Source of the DNA: Sphingobacteriaceae bacterium
GTDB lineage: Bacteria > Bacteroidota > Bacteroidia > B-17B0 > Aurantibacillaceae
Reading direction: 5' to 3'
Length of the DNA stretch: 64,000 bases
Assembly (NCBI GenBank): GCA_002319075.1
Contig: NVQB01000001.1
Span: 496,001-560,000, forward strand
This document shows, one piece after another, positions 41,497 to 52,000 of this stretch. The notes beneath the pieces are model-generated. The model was not told where the DNA came from and ran no database searches. It saw nothing but the letters and a program-made list of their open reading frames with translations. The position numbers and the translations under genes were made by a program. Each line of letters begins with the position of its first letter. The stretch's first letter is position 1.

Positions 41497-41934
41497 ATGG
41501 TAATTCCCGAAATCATATATTCTACGCTAAGCAATAGATGCCCGCGTTGTCATAAAGGCCAGGTGTTTGAGAACAATTTCTCTTATAACCCCAAAAACAC
41601 TTTTGCTATGCACCACCATTGCAGTGAATGCCAACTCAAATACGAAAGAGAGACGGGATTCTTCTACGGCGCCATGTATGTTTCCTACGCATTAATGTCA
41701 GGCATTCTAATCATTTGGTTTATTACCGACCTGCTATTTCTTCACATGGAAGCTCTTGATCTCGCCATGCTTGTTGTCTCCACGATGTTACTTTTTTTCC
41801 CGGTAGCTTATCGCTGGGCAAGAATTATCTGGCTAAACTTTTTTGTGCGTTACGATAAAAGTTATGCCGATAAAAATTTTCATGCATTGAAAGAATTAAA
41901 ACTAAAACAAAATGAAAACAAGTATAACCATTGA
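41497..41934 (+). CDS. DUF983 family zinc-ribbon membrane protein
   Basis: A 145-residue protein with an N-terminal zinc ribbon (Cys15, Cys18, Cys42, Cys45 in RCPRCHKG and HHHCSECQ) and two membrane helices (GAMYVSYALMSGILIIWF and LDLAMLVVSTMLLFF). RETGFFYGAMYVSYA is the DUF983 mark. The function of the family is unknown. It is not usually linked to sulfur, so its place in this operon is of interest. Its 3' end overlaps the HMA gene by 23 bases. Confidence 0.9.
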   Translation: MVIPEIIYSTLSNRCPRCHKGQVFENNFSYNPKNTFAMHHHCSECQLKYERETGFFYGAMYVSYALMSGILIIWFITDLLFLHMEALDLAMLVVSTMLLFFPVAYRWARIIWLNFFVRYDKSYADKNFHALKELKLKQNENKYNH

Positions 41935-42074
41935 TCATTTAAAATGCAGAGTTTGTGCAGCCACTTTTAAAAAAAGTCTGCACACTTTTGAAAAAAGTTA
42001 ATGCTTACGTGAATTGTGCTATTGGTAAATTATATCCTGAAAAAGAACATGAAAAACTTTCAAAACATAATTAA
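41912..42074 (+). pseudogene. Frameshifted heavy-metal-associated (HMA) domain gene
   Basis: From ATG 41912 the frame reads KTSITIDHLKCRVCAATFKK then stops at 41999-42001 just after a run of six A (41991-41996). Shifted by one base it goes on [21 protein letters not shown] to a stop at 42072-42074. The sum is a HMA-like domain with CxxC (Cys-Arg-Val-Cys) that ends short. It runs into the thioredoxin start. Either the gene is dead, the A run is a slippage site, or one base is wrong in the assembly. Confidence 0.65.
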
Positions 42075-42348
42075 TTCGGAAAAGCCAGTATTGGTAGATT
42101 TTTATGCCGAATGGTGCGGTCCCTGCAAAACGATGACACCAATTCTGGAGCAACTTAAAAAAATGGTTGGTGACTCTGCAACTATAGTGAAAATAGACGT
42201 AGATAAAAATCCGGAAGCGGCGAACTTATACCAGGTAAGAGGAGTACCCACCCTTTTACTATTTAAAAAAGGAGAAATTAAATGGCGGCAATCGGGTGTC
42301 GTACCCTCCGATCATCTAAAATTAATTATTGATAGAAATAGTATTTAA
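42049..42348 (+). CDS. Thioredoxin
   Basis: A 99-residue cytoplasmic thioredoxin with the WCGPC active site (Cys23 and Cys26), [13 protein letters not shown] before it and the cis-Pro loop [13 protein letters not shown] 42049 was chosen, since residues before it come from the HMA remnant. In a sulfur operon it could reduce persulfides on the rhodaneses or glutathione-like thiols. It precedes the OsmC gene by four bases. Confidence 0.95.
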   Translation: MKNFQNIINSEKPVLVDFYAEWCGPCKTMTPILEQLKKMVGDSATIVKIDVDKNPEAANLYQVRGVPTLLLFKKGEIKWRQSGVVPSDHLKLIIDRNSI

Positions 42349-42352
42349 TAGT

Positions 42353-42799
42353 ATGGAAACAAAACACTTTTATGAAATAGACGTGGACTGGGTAACAGAC
42401 CGCAAAGGACTTATGAACTCACCGGTATTAAAACATAACCTGGAAGTAGCAACACCACCTGAATTTCCAAAAGGAATGGAAGGCATTTGGTCGCCCGAAC
42501 ATTTATTTGTGGCCGCAGTGAATAGCTGCCTCATGACAACATTTCTTTCGATTGCCGAGAATTCGAAACTTGAATTTCAAAGTTTCCGCTCAAAAGCAAT
42601 AGGCAAGCTGGAGCTGATAGATGATAAATACATGATGAGTGAAATAACGCTCATGCCAGTACTTACTATAGATGATGAAATACAGAAAGAAAAAGCAAAC
42701 CGGGTTCTTCAGAAGTCAGAGGCCAATTGCCTGATCTCAAACTCTGTTAAATCTAAAATTATTTTTAAGCCAGAAGTCAAAATAACATCCATTAGTTAA
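42353..42799 (+). CDS. OsmC/Ohr-family protein
   Basis: A 148-residue OsmC-fold protein from ATG 42353. The two family cysteines are Cys59 (AAVNSCLMTTF) and Cys126 (SEANCLISNS), and WSPEHLFVAAV is typical. OsmC/Ohr proteins reduce organic peroxides with a Cys pair, and some act on persulfides. Close relatives in Bacteroidota lie near rhodanese genes. Operon position, four bases behind the thioredoxin gene, suggests the thioredoxin as its reductant (inference). Confidence 0.9.
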   Translation: METKHFYEIDVDWVTDRKGLMNSPVLKHNLEVATPPEFPKGMEGIWSPEHLFVAAVNSCLMTTFLSIAENSKLEFQSFRSKAIGKLELIDDKYMMSEITLMPVLTIDDEIQKEKANRVLQKSEANCLISNSVKSKIIFKPEVKITSIS

Positions 42800-42802
42800 C
42801 TT

Positions 42803-43525
42803 ATGAAAATTTTTAATTCTTCCCTCTTCTTTCTTGTTATAACTTTTCTTCTTACATCCTGTGGTTCACAACATACTCAGCCAAATTTCAGAGAATTATC
42901 TCCTGAAGAGTTTGAAAGTGGGCTCGCTAAAAATCCCTCGCTACAATTAATAGATGTAAGAACTCCTGAGGAATTTGAACGGGGTCACCTGGAAGGTGCT
43001 GCGAATTATAACATCCAAACTACTGATTTTGAAAAGGAGATTGAAAGTCTCGATAAAAACAAACCGGTATATATCTATTGCTTGTCAGGAGGAAGAAGTG
43101 CCTCGGCCGCATCACTTCTTATTAAAAGGGGATTTTCAGAAGTACATAACATGACTGGCGGACTCATGAAGTGGAACGCAAGTAACAGAAAACTTGTGGA
43201 GGGCAAGGCCGTGGTCAAAAAAACCGGTATGACTGTTGAAATGTTTAAGGAATTTTTAAAAACCGATAAATTTGTTTTGATAGACTATAATGCCAGGTGG
43301 TGCCTACCCTGCAAAAAAATGGCGCCCATGTTAGACAGTCTTGCAACCAGTAAGAGTGAAAAGCTTACCCTGGTAAAAATTGACGCCGACGAAAATTCAG
43401 ACTTGATCAAGATAAAAGGCATAGAAAGTCTACCCGTACTTGAACTCTATAAAAACGGTAAAATGATCTGGAAGCACGAAGGAGAGATAGAAGAACAGGA
43501 GCTGCTGGATCAAATAAAGCTATAA
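42803..43525 (+). CDS. Lipoprotein with fused rhodanese and thioredoxin domains
   Basis: A 240-residue envelope protein. The lipobox FLLTSCG marks Cys20 for lipidation. The rhodanese domain (about 30-130) has the CH2A motif DVRTPEEFERGHLEG and the active loop CLSGGR (Cys93). The thioredoxin domain (about 140-240) has WCLPC (Cys167, Cys170) and the loop GIESLPVLELY. The fusion couples sulfur transfer with thiol reduction on one chain outside the cytoplasm, mirroring the cytoplasmic rhodaneses and thioredoxin of the same operon. Reductant and acceptor are unknown. Confidence 0.92.
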   Translation: MKIFNSSLFFLVITFLLTSCGSQHTQPNFRELSPEEFESGLAKNPSLQLIDVRTPEEFERGHLEGAANYNIQTTDFEKEIESLDKNKPVYIYCLSGGRSASAASLLIKRGFSEVHNMTGGLMKWNASNRKLVEGKAVVKKTGMTVEMFKEFLKTDKFVLIDYNARWCLPCKKMAPMLDSLATSKSEKLTLVKIDADENSDLIKIKGIESLPVLELYKNGKMIWKHEGEIEEQELLDQIKL

Positions 43526-43531
43526 GTATTC

Positions 43532-43945
43532 ATGATAACGGGTAAAAGAAAAGCTATAAGTAATTTCATTCGTCAGTTTGCAACGGTTGTTGATAGTGAA
43601 AAACGCGTGTACAAAATTGAGCAGGGCCTTTTTGGAATCTTCCACTGGGGTAGCTTTCAGCCACTCCCCAAAATAGAGTATGTGTTGATATTCAGAAGCT
43701 TTTTCGCCAAATGTGAAGCTTGTGCTTTCGATGCCGGAGACGATAACCCCAACGCTTACTTCCAGGTGAGCCTGGTTTACAGAAGCAACCGACGGATTAT
43801 ACTACACGAAACTAAAAAAAAACAGGAGGCTTTCGAACTTGCAACGGAAACCGCAAAAGCATTAAAAACAAAAATCTGCGATTCAGCAACCATTCCTGGA
43901 AAAGGAACCTGGCATAGCATAATTAATGAGAATAAATTAAAATGA
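43532..43945 (+). CDS. Unknown protein with a CxxC motif, in the sulfur operon
   Basis: A 137-residue protein without signal peptide or membrane helix. It begins TGKRKAISNFIRQFATVVD, has a KCEAC motif in FRSFFAKCEACAFDAGDD and a third Cys (KTKICDSAT). The beta-rich middle and helical tail (EAFELATETAKALK) suggest a small alpha/beta fold. No family is recognised. It overlaps the TauE gene by four bases (ATGA) and so is part of the operon. Confidence 0.7.
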   Translation: MITGKRKAISNFIRQFATVVDSEKRVYKIEQGLFGIFHWGSFQPLPKIEYVLIFRSFFAKCEACAFDAGDDNPNAYFQVSLVYRSNRRIILHETKKKQEAFELATETAKALKTKICDSATIPGKGTWHSIINENKLK

Positions 43946-44319
43946 CACCAACAACTGTTTTGTTACTTACCCTCATTGGTTTAAGCGCAGGTGCCCTGGG
44001 AGGCATGGTAGGCCTGGGAGGTGGCATCATACTTATTCCAGCCTTAATCATGATCATGAAGCTCGATCAGCAAACAGCACAAGGAACGAGTATCGCCATC
44101 ATGTTGCCACCTATCGGTTTATTTGCAGTTTACAATTATTACAAAGGTGGCTATGTAAACGTGAATTATGCAGTGATAATCGCAGCTGCTTTTATGATAG
44201 GAGGGTATTTCGGTTCACTCTTTGCTTTGAAACTTTCTCCTGATTTGATGCGTAAGGTGTTTAGCGCGCTCCTTATTGTAATCGCCATAAAAATGTTCTT
44301 TTCAGGTAAAACTGTATAA
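43942..44319 (+). CDS. Half-length TauE/SafE-family sulfite/sulfonate exporter
   Basis: A 125-residue membrane protein with about four helices and the family motif GLSAGALGGMVGLGGGIILIPALI plus QQTAQGTSIAIMLPP. Full-length TauE/SafE proteins have about 250 residues made of two such halves. Half-length members probably work as dimers. Exported substrate may be sulfite, thiosulfate or a sulfonate, which would remove the end product of persulfide oxidation. It closes the operon. Confidence 0.88.
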   Translation: MTPTTVLLLTLIGLSAGALGGMVGLGGGIILIPALIMIMKLDQQTAQGTSIAIMLPPIGLFAVYNYYKGGYVNVNYAVIIAAAFMIGGYFGSLFALKLSPDLMRKVFSALLIVIAIKMFFSGKTV

Positions 44320-44723
44320 GAACGTGAATCATGTGCATTTGAAGTGAACACCACAAGTTGCTAAATTAAACTCTGCTTCCTTTACTCCCCGAAGCCCCCT
44401 GGCATGCCGAAAAGACACTTTCACTGACCTCTGGGTTAAAGGAGCTTCATAGAGTCATTCCTCGTAAATTTTGAACAAAAGGTAATTTTTTTTTAATTGA
44501 CATACCTATTTGCTTAGCATGAGCGATTACCTTCGCTAAATGTCATCACTCCCAGAATCATAATGCAAATCTTAAATACGCAAACTTTAAGACACGAGCA
44601 AAGACCTCTGAATTTTGAACATTTTTTAAATTAATTTCCCCAATTATGGGGCTGTTAGTGTAGCCTTTTTGCGGGCACAAAATTTGTTTGATTAGCGTAT
44701 CTTTAAATTCTATTTAAAAAACC
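44320..44723. other. Spacer without a recognised gene
   Basis: In 404 bases I see only short frames, a T run near 44489-44497 and TATCTTTA near 44697-44704, a possible -7 box for the AI-2E transporter gene at 44724. No operator of the AAC-N4-GTT type was noticed here. Confidence 0.4.
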
Positions 44724-45857
44724 ATGACCAGCAAATTACCTCTTTACCACAAAATAGCCATTGTGCTTTTAGGACTATTTATTTTCTTCTACATCCTGTT
44801 TTTGGGGAGAGAAATATTAGTTCCCCTGACATTTTCCTGGATATTGGCCATTTTGCTGAATCCCATTGTGAACTTTCTCACAAGAAAAAAATGGAATCGT
44901 CTATTGGCCATTAGTGTTGCGATTGTACTCATGCTCGTTGTAACTTCGGGAATCATGTTATTTATCGGATCTCAAGCCAGCATGTTTAGTGATTCTGTTC
45001 CCCAGTTAAAACAAAAATTTCATGAGCTTGCAGGGCAAGTTTTGGCATGGGTTTCTACTACCTTTAACATTGAAACGCCAAAAATTACAGGCTGGATAGA
45101 AGAACAGAAAGCCAACGGCATGGATGGAGCAACAGGAGTTATAGGCACCACGCTGGGTACGGTTTCGGGTGTGTTAGTAATGATTTTGCTGTTGCCGGTC
45201 TACATATTTCTATTCTTATACTACAAACCACTTTTATTAAAATTCGTTTCCAAAGTTTTTTCAAGCTCCCAACATACAGTTGTAGCAGACGTGCTGGGGC
45301 AGATCAAAAGCTTAATTCAAAACTACCTCGTGGGTCTTATGATAGAAATGGCCATTGTAGCAACCTTAAATAGTACAGCTCTGCTCATTATTGGAATCAA
45401 ATATGCAGTATTACTTGGTGTAATTGGAGCACTACTTAACCTGATTCCATACATCGGGGGAATTATCGCAATCTCTCTACCAATGGTAATGGGGTTAATA
45501 ACAGGTGAGCCCATTACCGCATTATATGTTTTAGGCGCGTACCTGCTTATCCAACTGATCGATAACAATTTTCTTGTACCAAAAATTGTTGCTTCAAAAG
45601 TAAAAGTAAATGCTTTGATCTCAATAGTCGTGGTCTTAATTGGAGGCGCGCTTTGGGGTGTTGCCGGAATGTTTCTTTCGATTCCCTTAACGGCCATTGC
45701 TAAAGTAGTTTTTGATCGCATAGAATCACTTGAACCATACGGCTATTTAATTGGCGATGACATGCCGGACGAGAAGAGGTCTATATTTACATTTAATGCG
45801 AAGAGTAAAGTTGTATCTGAAAACGAAACAAATAAAACAGTGATCAACGATAAATAA
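44724..45857 (+). CDS. AI-2E family transporter (PerM/YhhT-type membrane protein)
   Basis: A 377-residue inner-membrane protein with about eight helices and a soluble segment between helices 3 and 4. Marks of the family are the opening RLLAISVAIVLMLVV-type helix, VYIFLFLYYKPLLL and the C-terminal block GALLNLIPYIGGIIA with DNNFLVPKIV. Members carry out transport of AI-2 or Na/H exchange in a few studied cases; most are uncharacterised. The cytoplasmic tail is rich in Lys and Glu. It stands alone. Confidence 0.9.
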   Translation: MTSKLPLYHKIAIVLLGLFIFFYILFLGREILVPLTFSWILAILLNPIVNFLTRKKWNRLLAISVAIVLMLVVTSGIMLFIGSQASMFSDSVPQLKQKFHELAGQVLAWVSTTFNIETPKITGWIEEQKANGMDGATGVIGTTLGTVSGVLVMILLLPVYIFLFLYYKPLLLKFVSKVFSSSQHTVVADVLGQIKSLIQNYLVGLMIEMAIVATLNSTALLIIGIKYAVLLGVIGALLNLIPYIGGIIAISLPMVMGLITGEPITALYVLGAYLLIQLIDNNFLVPKIVASKVKVNALISIVVVLIGGALWGVAGMFLSIPLTAIAKVVFDRIESLEPYGYLIGDDMPDEKRSIFTFNAKSKVVSENETNKTVINDK

Positions 45858-46066
45858 TTTAGCCACCCCATCCACTACCTGATCTTAGTACTATGAAAAC
45901 TGTTAAGGGATCAGAGTTTTCGTCATGCAATAAAATTCTACATTACAGAGAATTAAGAAAGCATGGTTAGAATACTAATACGCTATCGAAATACCCTACC
46001 TGAATTTATATTCATTAAACAATTTACACGGAGCTAAATTACCACAGGTTGTTTAGAGTGCAATGG

Positions 46067-49000
46067 TTATTCAACTATTAACTTGAAATTACCCGAAGCC
46101 TCTTTGCCCTTAATTTTCAGGTAATAAACGCCCCTGGCATACTTTGTAACATCCACCTCTTCAAACTCATTTTCGGTTTTATACACTTCGATTATCTGCC
46201 CGATTTCATTTGAAATTTGTATTTCCTTTGTTCCGGAGAATTCAAATTTTACACTCACCCGGGTTTGCGCAGGATTAGGATAAACGGAAATGGATGTACT
46301 TCTATTTGTTTTTTCCGTAAATCCTGTGCAGTCTGAAACAGATAGTGAAACCAACGTGCTCGAAGAACAGCTATTGAGACCTGTTCCGCTTAGTGTATAA
46401 TTAGTGGAAATGCTTGGAGCCACTGTAAGTGTGCTGGCATTCGAGCCTGTGTTCCAAGTGTATGTGTCCGCACCGCTAACAGTAATAGTTGCCGAATCTC
46501 CGTTGCACAGTGTGGCGTTGCTTATCATTACTGAAATCATGGGTTTTTCGTTAACCGTAACCGACGAAATTACAGCAGACGCACTACTACAGCCGTCGCT
46601 GCTCGTACCTATAACCGAATAGTTAGTACTTACCGTAGGCATAACCACAAAATTCCCACCTTCAAGCGTATACACACTGGCACCTGTTGGTATAATGCTA
46701 AAGGCTTCACCGCTACAAATGGTACCGCTATTCACCGATATAACCGGCAAGCTGTAAACCGTTACCGCTACGGTTGCGGCTGTGCTGCTTATACAACCTC
46801 CATTTCCTGTACCAAAAATAGTATAGCTCATATTTGTTAGCGGACTCACCACATTACTTCCTCCTGAATATGTGTAGCTGTTTGCACCACTGGGGTTAAG
46901 GGTAAAAGACTGACCTGTGCAAACCGAACCGCTGCTTGCTATAATCGTTGGTGTAGTGTAAACCGTCAAATTTGACAAAGCGATAGTATTTGAAACACAA
47001 CCGTTTGTACCAGTGCCTATAACTGAATAACTAGTATTAACAAGGGGTGAAACAGTAAAAGCTCCTCCACTGATAGTATAAGAAGATGCGCCGGATGGTA
47101 CAATCGCAAACATATTTCCTGAACAAATAGATCCGCTATTGACACTTACTGTTGGCGAATTAAACACACTAATGATCGAAACAGCTGTATTCGAAGACGC
47201 ACATCCTTCAAGACTTACTCCGGTTAACGAATAAGAAGTATTGCTTGCTGGAGACACTATAAAAAGTCCACCGCTTATGTTATAAACAGAAGCTCCCGAA
47301 GGAATAATCGTAAACGAACTCCCTGTGCACAAGGATCCGCTATTTACAGAAATACTCGGCAAGCTGTATACCGTAACGGCCAAACTTGCGCTACTGCTAC
47401 AATACAAGGAGTTTGTTCCTGTTACAGAGTAAACGGTTGATACAAGAGGAGTTTCTGAGATAAGGTTCGAAAACGAACCGTTGCTCCATGCAAAAGAGAT
47501 TGCACCAGATGCCTGAAGTGTAAGTGTAGTGCCTGCACACAGTGTATTATTGCCAGCAATAGTAACTGTTGGCAGAGGATTTACTGCGATAAGTACAGTT
47601 TTTGTAGTAACGCAAGCGTTATTTATATCTATTCCCTGAACGGTATAAACGCTTGGTGCCGCTGGTGTAAATGTAGCAACAGCATTAGCCGGACCGTTTG
47701 TCCAAAGGAAGTTGGTAGCTCCACTTGCAGTAAAAGTGATCGCACTTTGCGCACAAATTGCCGACGAAGACTGATTAATAGTAATAACAGGAAGAGAATT
47801 CGTGTTTATAGTTACAAGCGTTGATGAAATACAACCAGCACTGCTTGCTCCACTTAAAGTATAAGTACTGTTAACAGAAGGATTTACAACGCTAAGACTT
47901 CCAACACTAATTGAATTGAGAGAATAAGAGGAAGCACCGGACCCCGTAATGGTGGCGCTGCCGAATGCGCAAACTAAAGTAGACGACGCATTTACAGAAA
48001 CTGCTGGCAATGAATATACATTTACAGCGAGACTAGTCGTTGCCGAGCAACCCGCCGCATTTGTCCCGCTAAGATTAACAACTGTAGTTGTAGCCGGCGT
48101 AAATAAAATGGATGCAGAAGTGCTTCCATTACTCCATAAATAGCTGTTGGCACCATTGGCGCTCAGAAAAACCGAGCTACCAACACAGGTACTTGCGGTT
48201 CCTGAAATACTAAGCGTTGGTGAAGCGCTAACGGAAACGGAAATTGTTTCTGAACCAATGCAACCGTTGGTGATATCTGCACCGGATACAGTGAAAACAC
48301 CCGATGACAGAGGACTGAAAGAAGCCACAGATGAATTGGGACCATTGGTCCACGAGTAGTTAGTGGCACCATTAGCAGTAAACGACACCGACGCCGGAAT
48401 ACAAATACTGGTACTAGAAGGAGAAATACTGATAACAGGAAGACTCTTAGTGGCAATCGAAAGTGTATTGCTCGAAGCACAGCCGGCAATGTTGCTACCA
48501 AACAAAGTATAAATACTAGTACTTAGCGGACTTACAGTTGTACTTACTCCATTTCCTCCTGAGCTCCAGGTATAGTTATTAGCGCCATTTGCTGTGAGAT
48601 TTACGGCTGTTCCTAAACATACAAGTGTACTCGATGCGCTAATGTTCACTATAGGGTTAGTGGCTGACAAGACTGCAAGAGTGATAGTTGAAGTACAGTT
48701 ATTCCCGTTTGTGCCACTCAAAGTATAAACAACATTGCTTAAAGGTGTTATAATAATCTGATTGCTGTTTTGACTTGTACTCCAGGTATAAGTAGTGGCT
48801 CCGCTTGCCGTCAGCGTCGACGATTGTCCTGCGCAAATAGTAGTAGCACCAGAAATAGACAAACTTGGACTTGGATCTACTGCAACTGCGAGTTGAGCAC
48901 TATTGCTGCATGTAGAGCTTCCTCCAATTACTGAGTAGGTGGTTGAACTTGAGGGAGTCACTACAACACTCGCCCCTGTAGCTCCTGTATTCCATGTATA

Positions 49001-52000
49001 AGTTGGGTAGCCACTCGCTGTTAAGATTACGGTTTGTCCACTACACGCCACAGTTGGACCAGTTATAGAAATCAGAGAAGGACTGACTACTGCGACAGAA
49101 AATGAAACAATCCCGGAAATGCATCCCGCTATATTTGTTCCCTGAGCAGTGTAGACAGTTGATGTAACCGGACTCGCTACAAGACTATTAGAAAACGAAG
49201 AATTATTCCAGGTATAAGACATAGCTCCACTTGCAGTGAGACTAACGCTTTGACCAGCACAAATCTGTGATGCTCCATTGATGGAGATTGTTGGAGCAGC
49301 TAATACATTTACCGTTACAGTGCCCGAAGAGCTGCAACCGGCAGCATTGGAGCCAATCACAGAGTAGGTTGTACTCACTGATGGCGTGGGATTTATAGAT
49401 GCACCACTCATGCCATTACTCCAGGAATAGGAAGTGGCTCCTGATGCAAGCAGCGTTGCCGATACACCGGCACATACAGAGGCATTAGCGGATGAAATAC
49501 TAAGCGTAGGATTTTGCGATATAATAACCGGAATATTTGCTGAAACGCCAGAACCACAAGGTGAACTTGCATAAGTAACGTAATAATTTGTCGCCACAGT
49601 TGGTGTAACCACTATACTCGGAGAAGTGGCTCCTGTACTCCAGGTGTAACTTGCCGCACCAGATGCAGATAGTGTTGTTGAGCCTGAACACGACAATGTA
49701 TTAGAACTTGTAATAGTTAAAGTTGGTTGAGCAATAACAGTGACTAAAACAACATTAGAATTGGCAAATAACGAATTCCCAGGACAAGTCTCCATGATTT
49801 TAAAATAATAAGTACCTGCAGATAACGCGCCAGCATTTAAATAAGGAGTTGTATAACCCGAACCAAAATTCACATTTGTATAAGTGCCAACCGATGTTGG
49901 TGAAACAAGCCATTGATAAGTTGAATTTGTTCCACCGCTCATGTTTGTTGTTTGCAGATAAACTGGCTGTCCACCACAAATTGTAAAGTTAGGCGTAGTT
50001 ACCGTTCCTGCACCTGCAGCAACACACGTTCCGGTTGCAGCGAACTCATCGGCTCCCATATCTGGAGTAAGCGTGCTGCGTGATTGACCATCAATATCTT
50101 GTGTAATCCCTAAAGGTGTTCCTAAATTATCTACAAGCGCATTAGCAGCCACAGTAGCGTCAATATGTGCATTAACCGAAGAAGTGAACCACGGCTTCAT
50201 GTTAATCGAATTATTATTTCCACCAAAAGCAGTTTTAAACGCAGCTAGTGTTGTTAATGAAGTCGAAACGATTCCTAATGCTCCTTGCGATCCTTCAACG
50301 AAATAATTATTGTAATCCATAGTGGCGAGTTGTTTTCCATAACCACTTAATACGGCATATGTTCTTGACGTCGCGTTATTGGGATTGACCACATTCGTGT
50401 AAAAAATATTGTTACGAAGGTCTATATCTGTAGTTGCGTCATAATACATGCAAGCTGATTGGCAACTTGTGGTCGACGATAAACTTGAGCCAAAATTTAA
50501 AGCAAAAGTATTATGGTAAACTTTGATGTTTTTAGCAGACACGCCAGACTTAATGCATAAACCATAGGTACCATAAGAAACGCCACTACTCAGCCCGCTT
50601 ATGTTTGTAACCATATTATTGCTAATCAATATATCGCGTGTAAAACTTAAAGGATAAAGATTGATACCCACACAACCTCCACCACTGGTAGTAGAGGTTT
50701 GCGCAACATTAGTTATTACATTCGAAGTAACGGTAACATTTTTAATAGGACCGTACAAATCCATGCCGTAAGGATTGGCGTAAGTAGAAGAATTGGTAAC
50801 ATTATCTATAGTATTATTTCTTACAGTAAGTAGCACTGCACTCTTTACATAGATACCTGTTTCCTTAATTGCCGTGGTGTAAGAGCCTGCTGAGCCAAAA
50901 CGATTATTTTCTATAAGGCAATTCGAAAATTTACTTTGGGTCACATCATAATTATCGCCCATCTCAATACCATAATTGAGCCCGTAAAAATAATTGTTTT
51001 GAATTTTTATATCTGTATTAAAACCATTGGATGCAATACCGCTGGAAGTGCAATTTGTAAGTGAGTTAACAGTAAGATTTTTGAAGGTCAAATGATTATT
51101 TCCCGGACCTGAAAGCGAATTAGACTGTAAATAAATAATTTCATTTATGTAATTAGTATTAGTAACCACAACTGACAAACTACTACCGCCACTATTCAAT
51201 CCATCAAGCGTAATGTAGGACGCGTCTTGAAACTTTAACACATTATATATAAAGTTAATCGTAGTTCCTCTCACAGCAACCGTATTACCCGCAGCAGGAA
51301 TAATCAAAAGAGAGTTCGTCGCACTCGCCCCCGGATTGTTGCTAAATGTAATTGGAAAACTTTCTAAAGGAATTGTATAGAGGGTGTTCGTTAACACAAA
51401 AGTCACAGACCCGGTTAAACAAGCTTTATTGTAAGCATTCGCGGCTTGCGTAAGGCTGGTAAATGTACCGCCCGCGCCAACAGTATAAGTCCCTGCTAAA
51501 GACATATTTACTGTGTAGGTAGCTGCAACGGGAGTACTTGTCACATTGTTCACGCTGCCAGCACCAAACCCATTTGCAGGTTGCGACATAATGTTGCTTA
51601 AAGTCGAGGCATCCTGTGCTACAAGAAACCAGGAAATTTGATCGCCATAACTTACTGCGTAATTTATATTAAACGCCCAAATTCCTAAAGTGGAATTTCC
51701 AGACGCAAGCGACCCCGGGCTGGAAGTATAGGTACCGGAATTAATTTTAAAGTAAAACTGTGGTGCCAGCGAACCGGTCGCTACACCACTTTTATCGTAA
51801 AGTTGTGCTGTAAATGTTCTTCCACTCTGACCGCATGACATAGATGTAAAATCAGAATTTATTAGTGTTGGAGCAAGACTATCTGCGCCCGGAGGAATAT
51901 AGCTTCCTTCTATCGCACCTATATCAGGCGAGTTCACATCTCTCGCATTTCCGTAAAAGTCATTACTGATCCAGGAGATAGGCGCAGCGCCTGATTCTAT

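Noticed and set aside
46340-49727. A tandem DNA repeat or CRISPR-like array
   Set aside because: The repeats are protein repeats of about 70 residues with strongly drifted DNA; no constant short repeat with unique spacers is seen here or elsewhere in the window.
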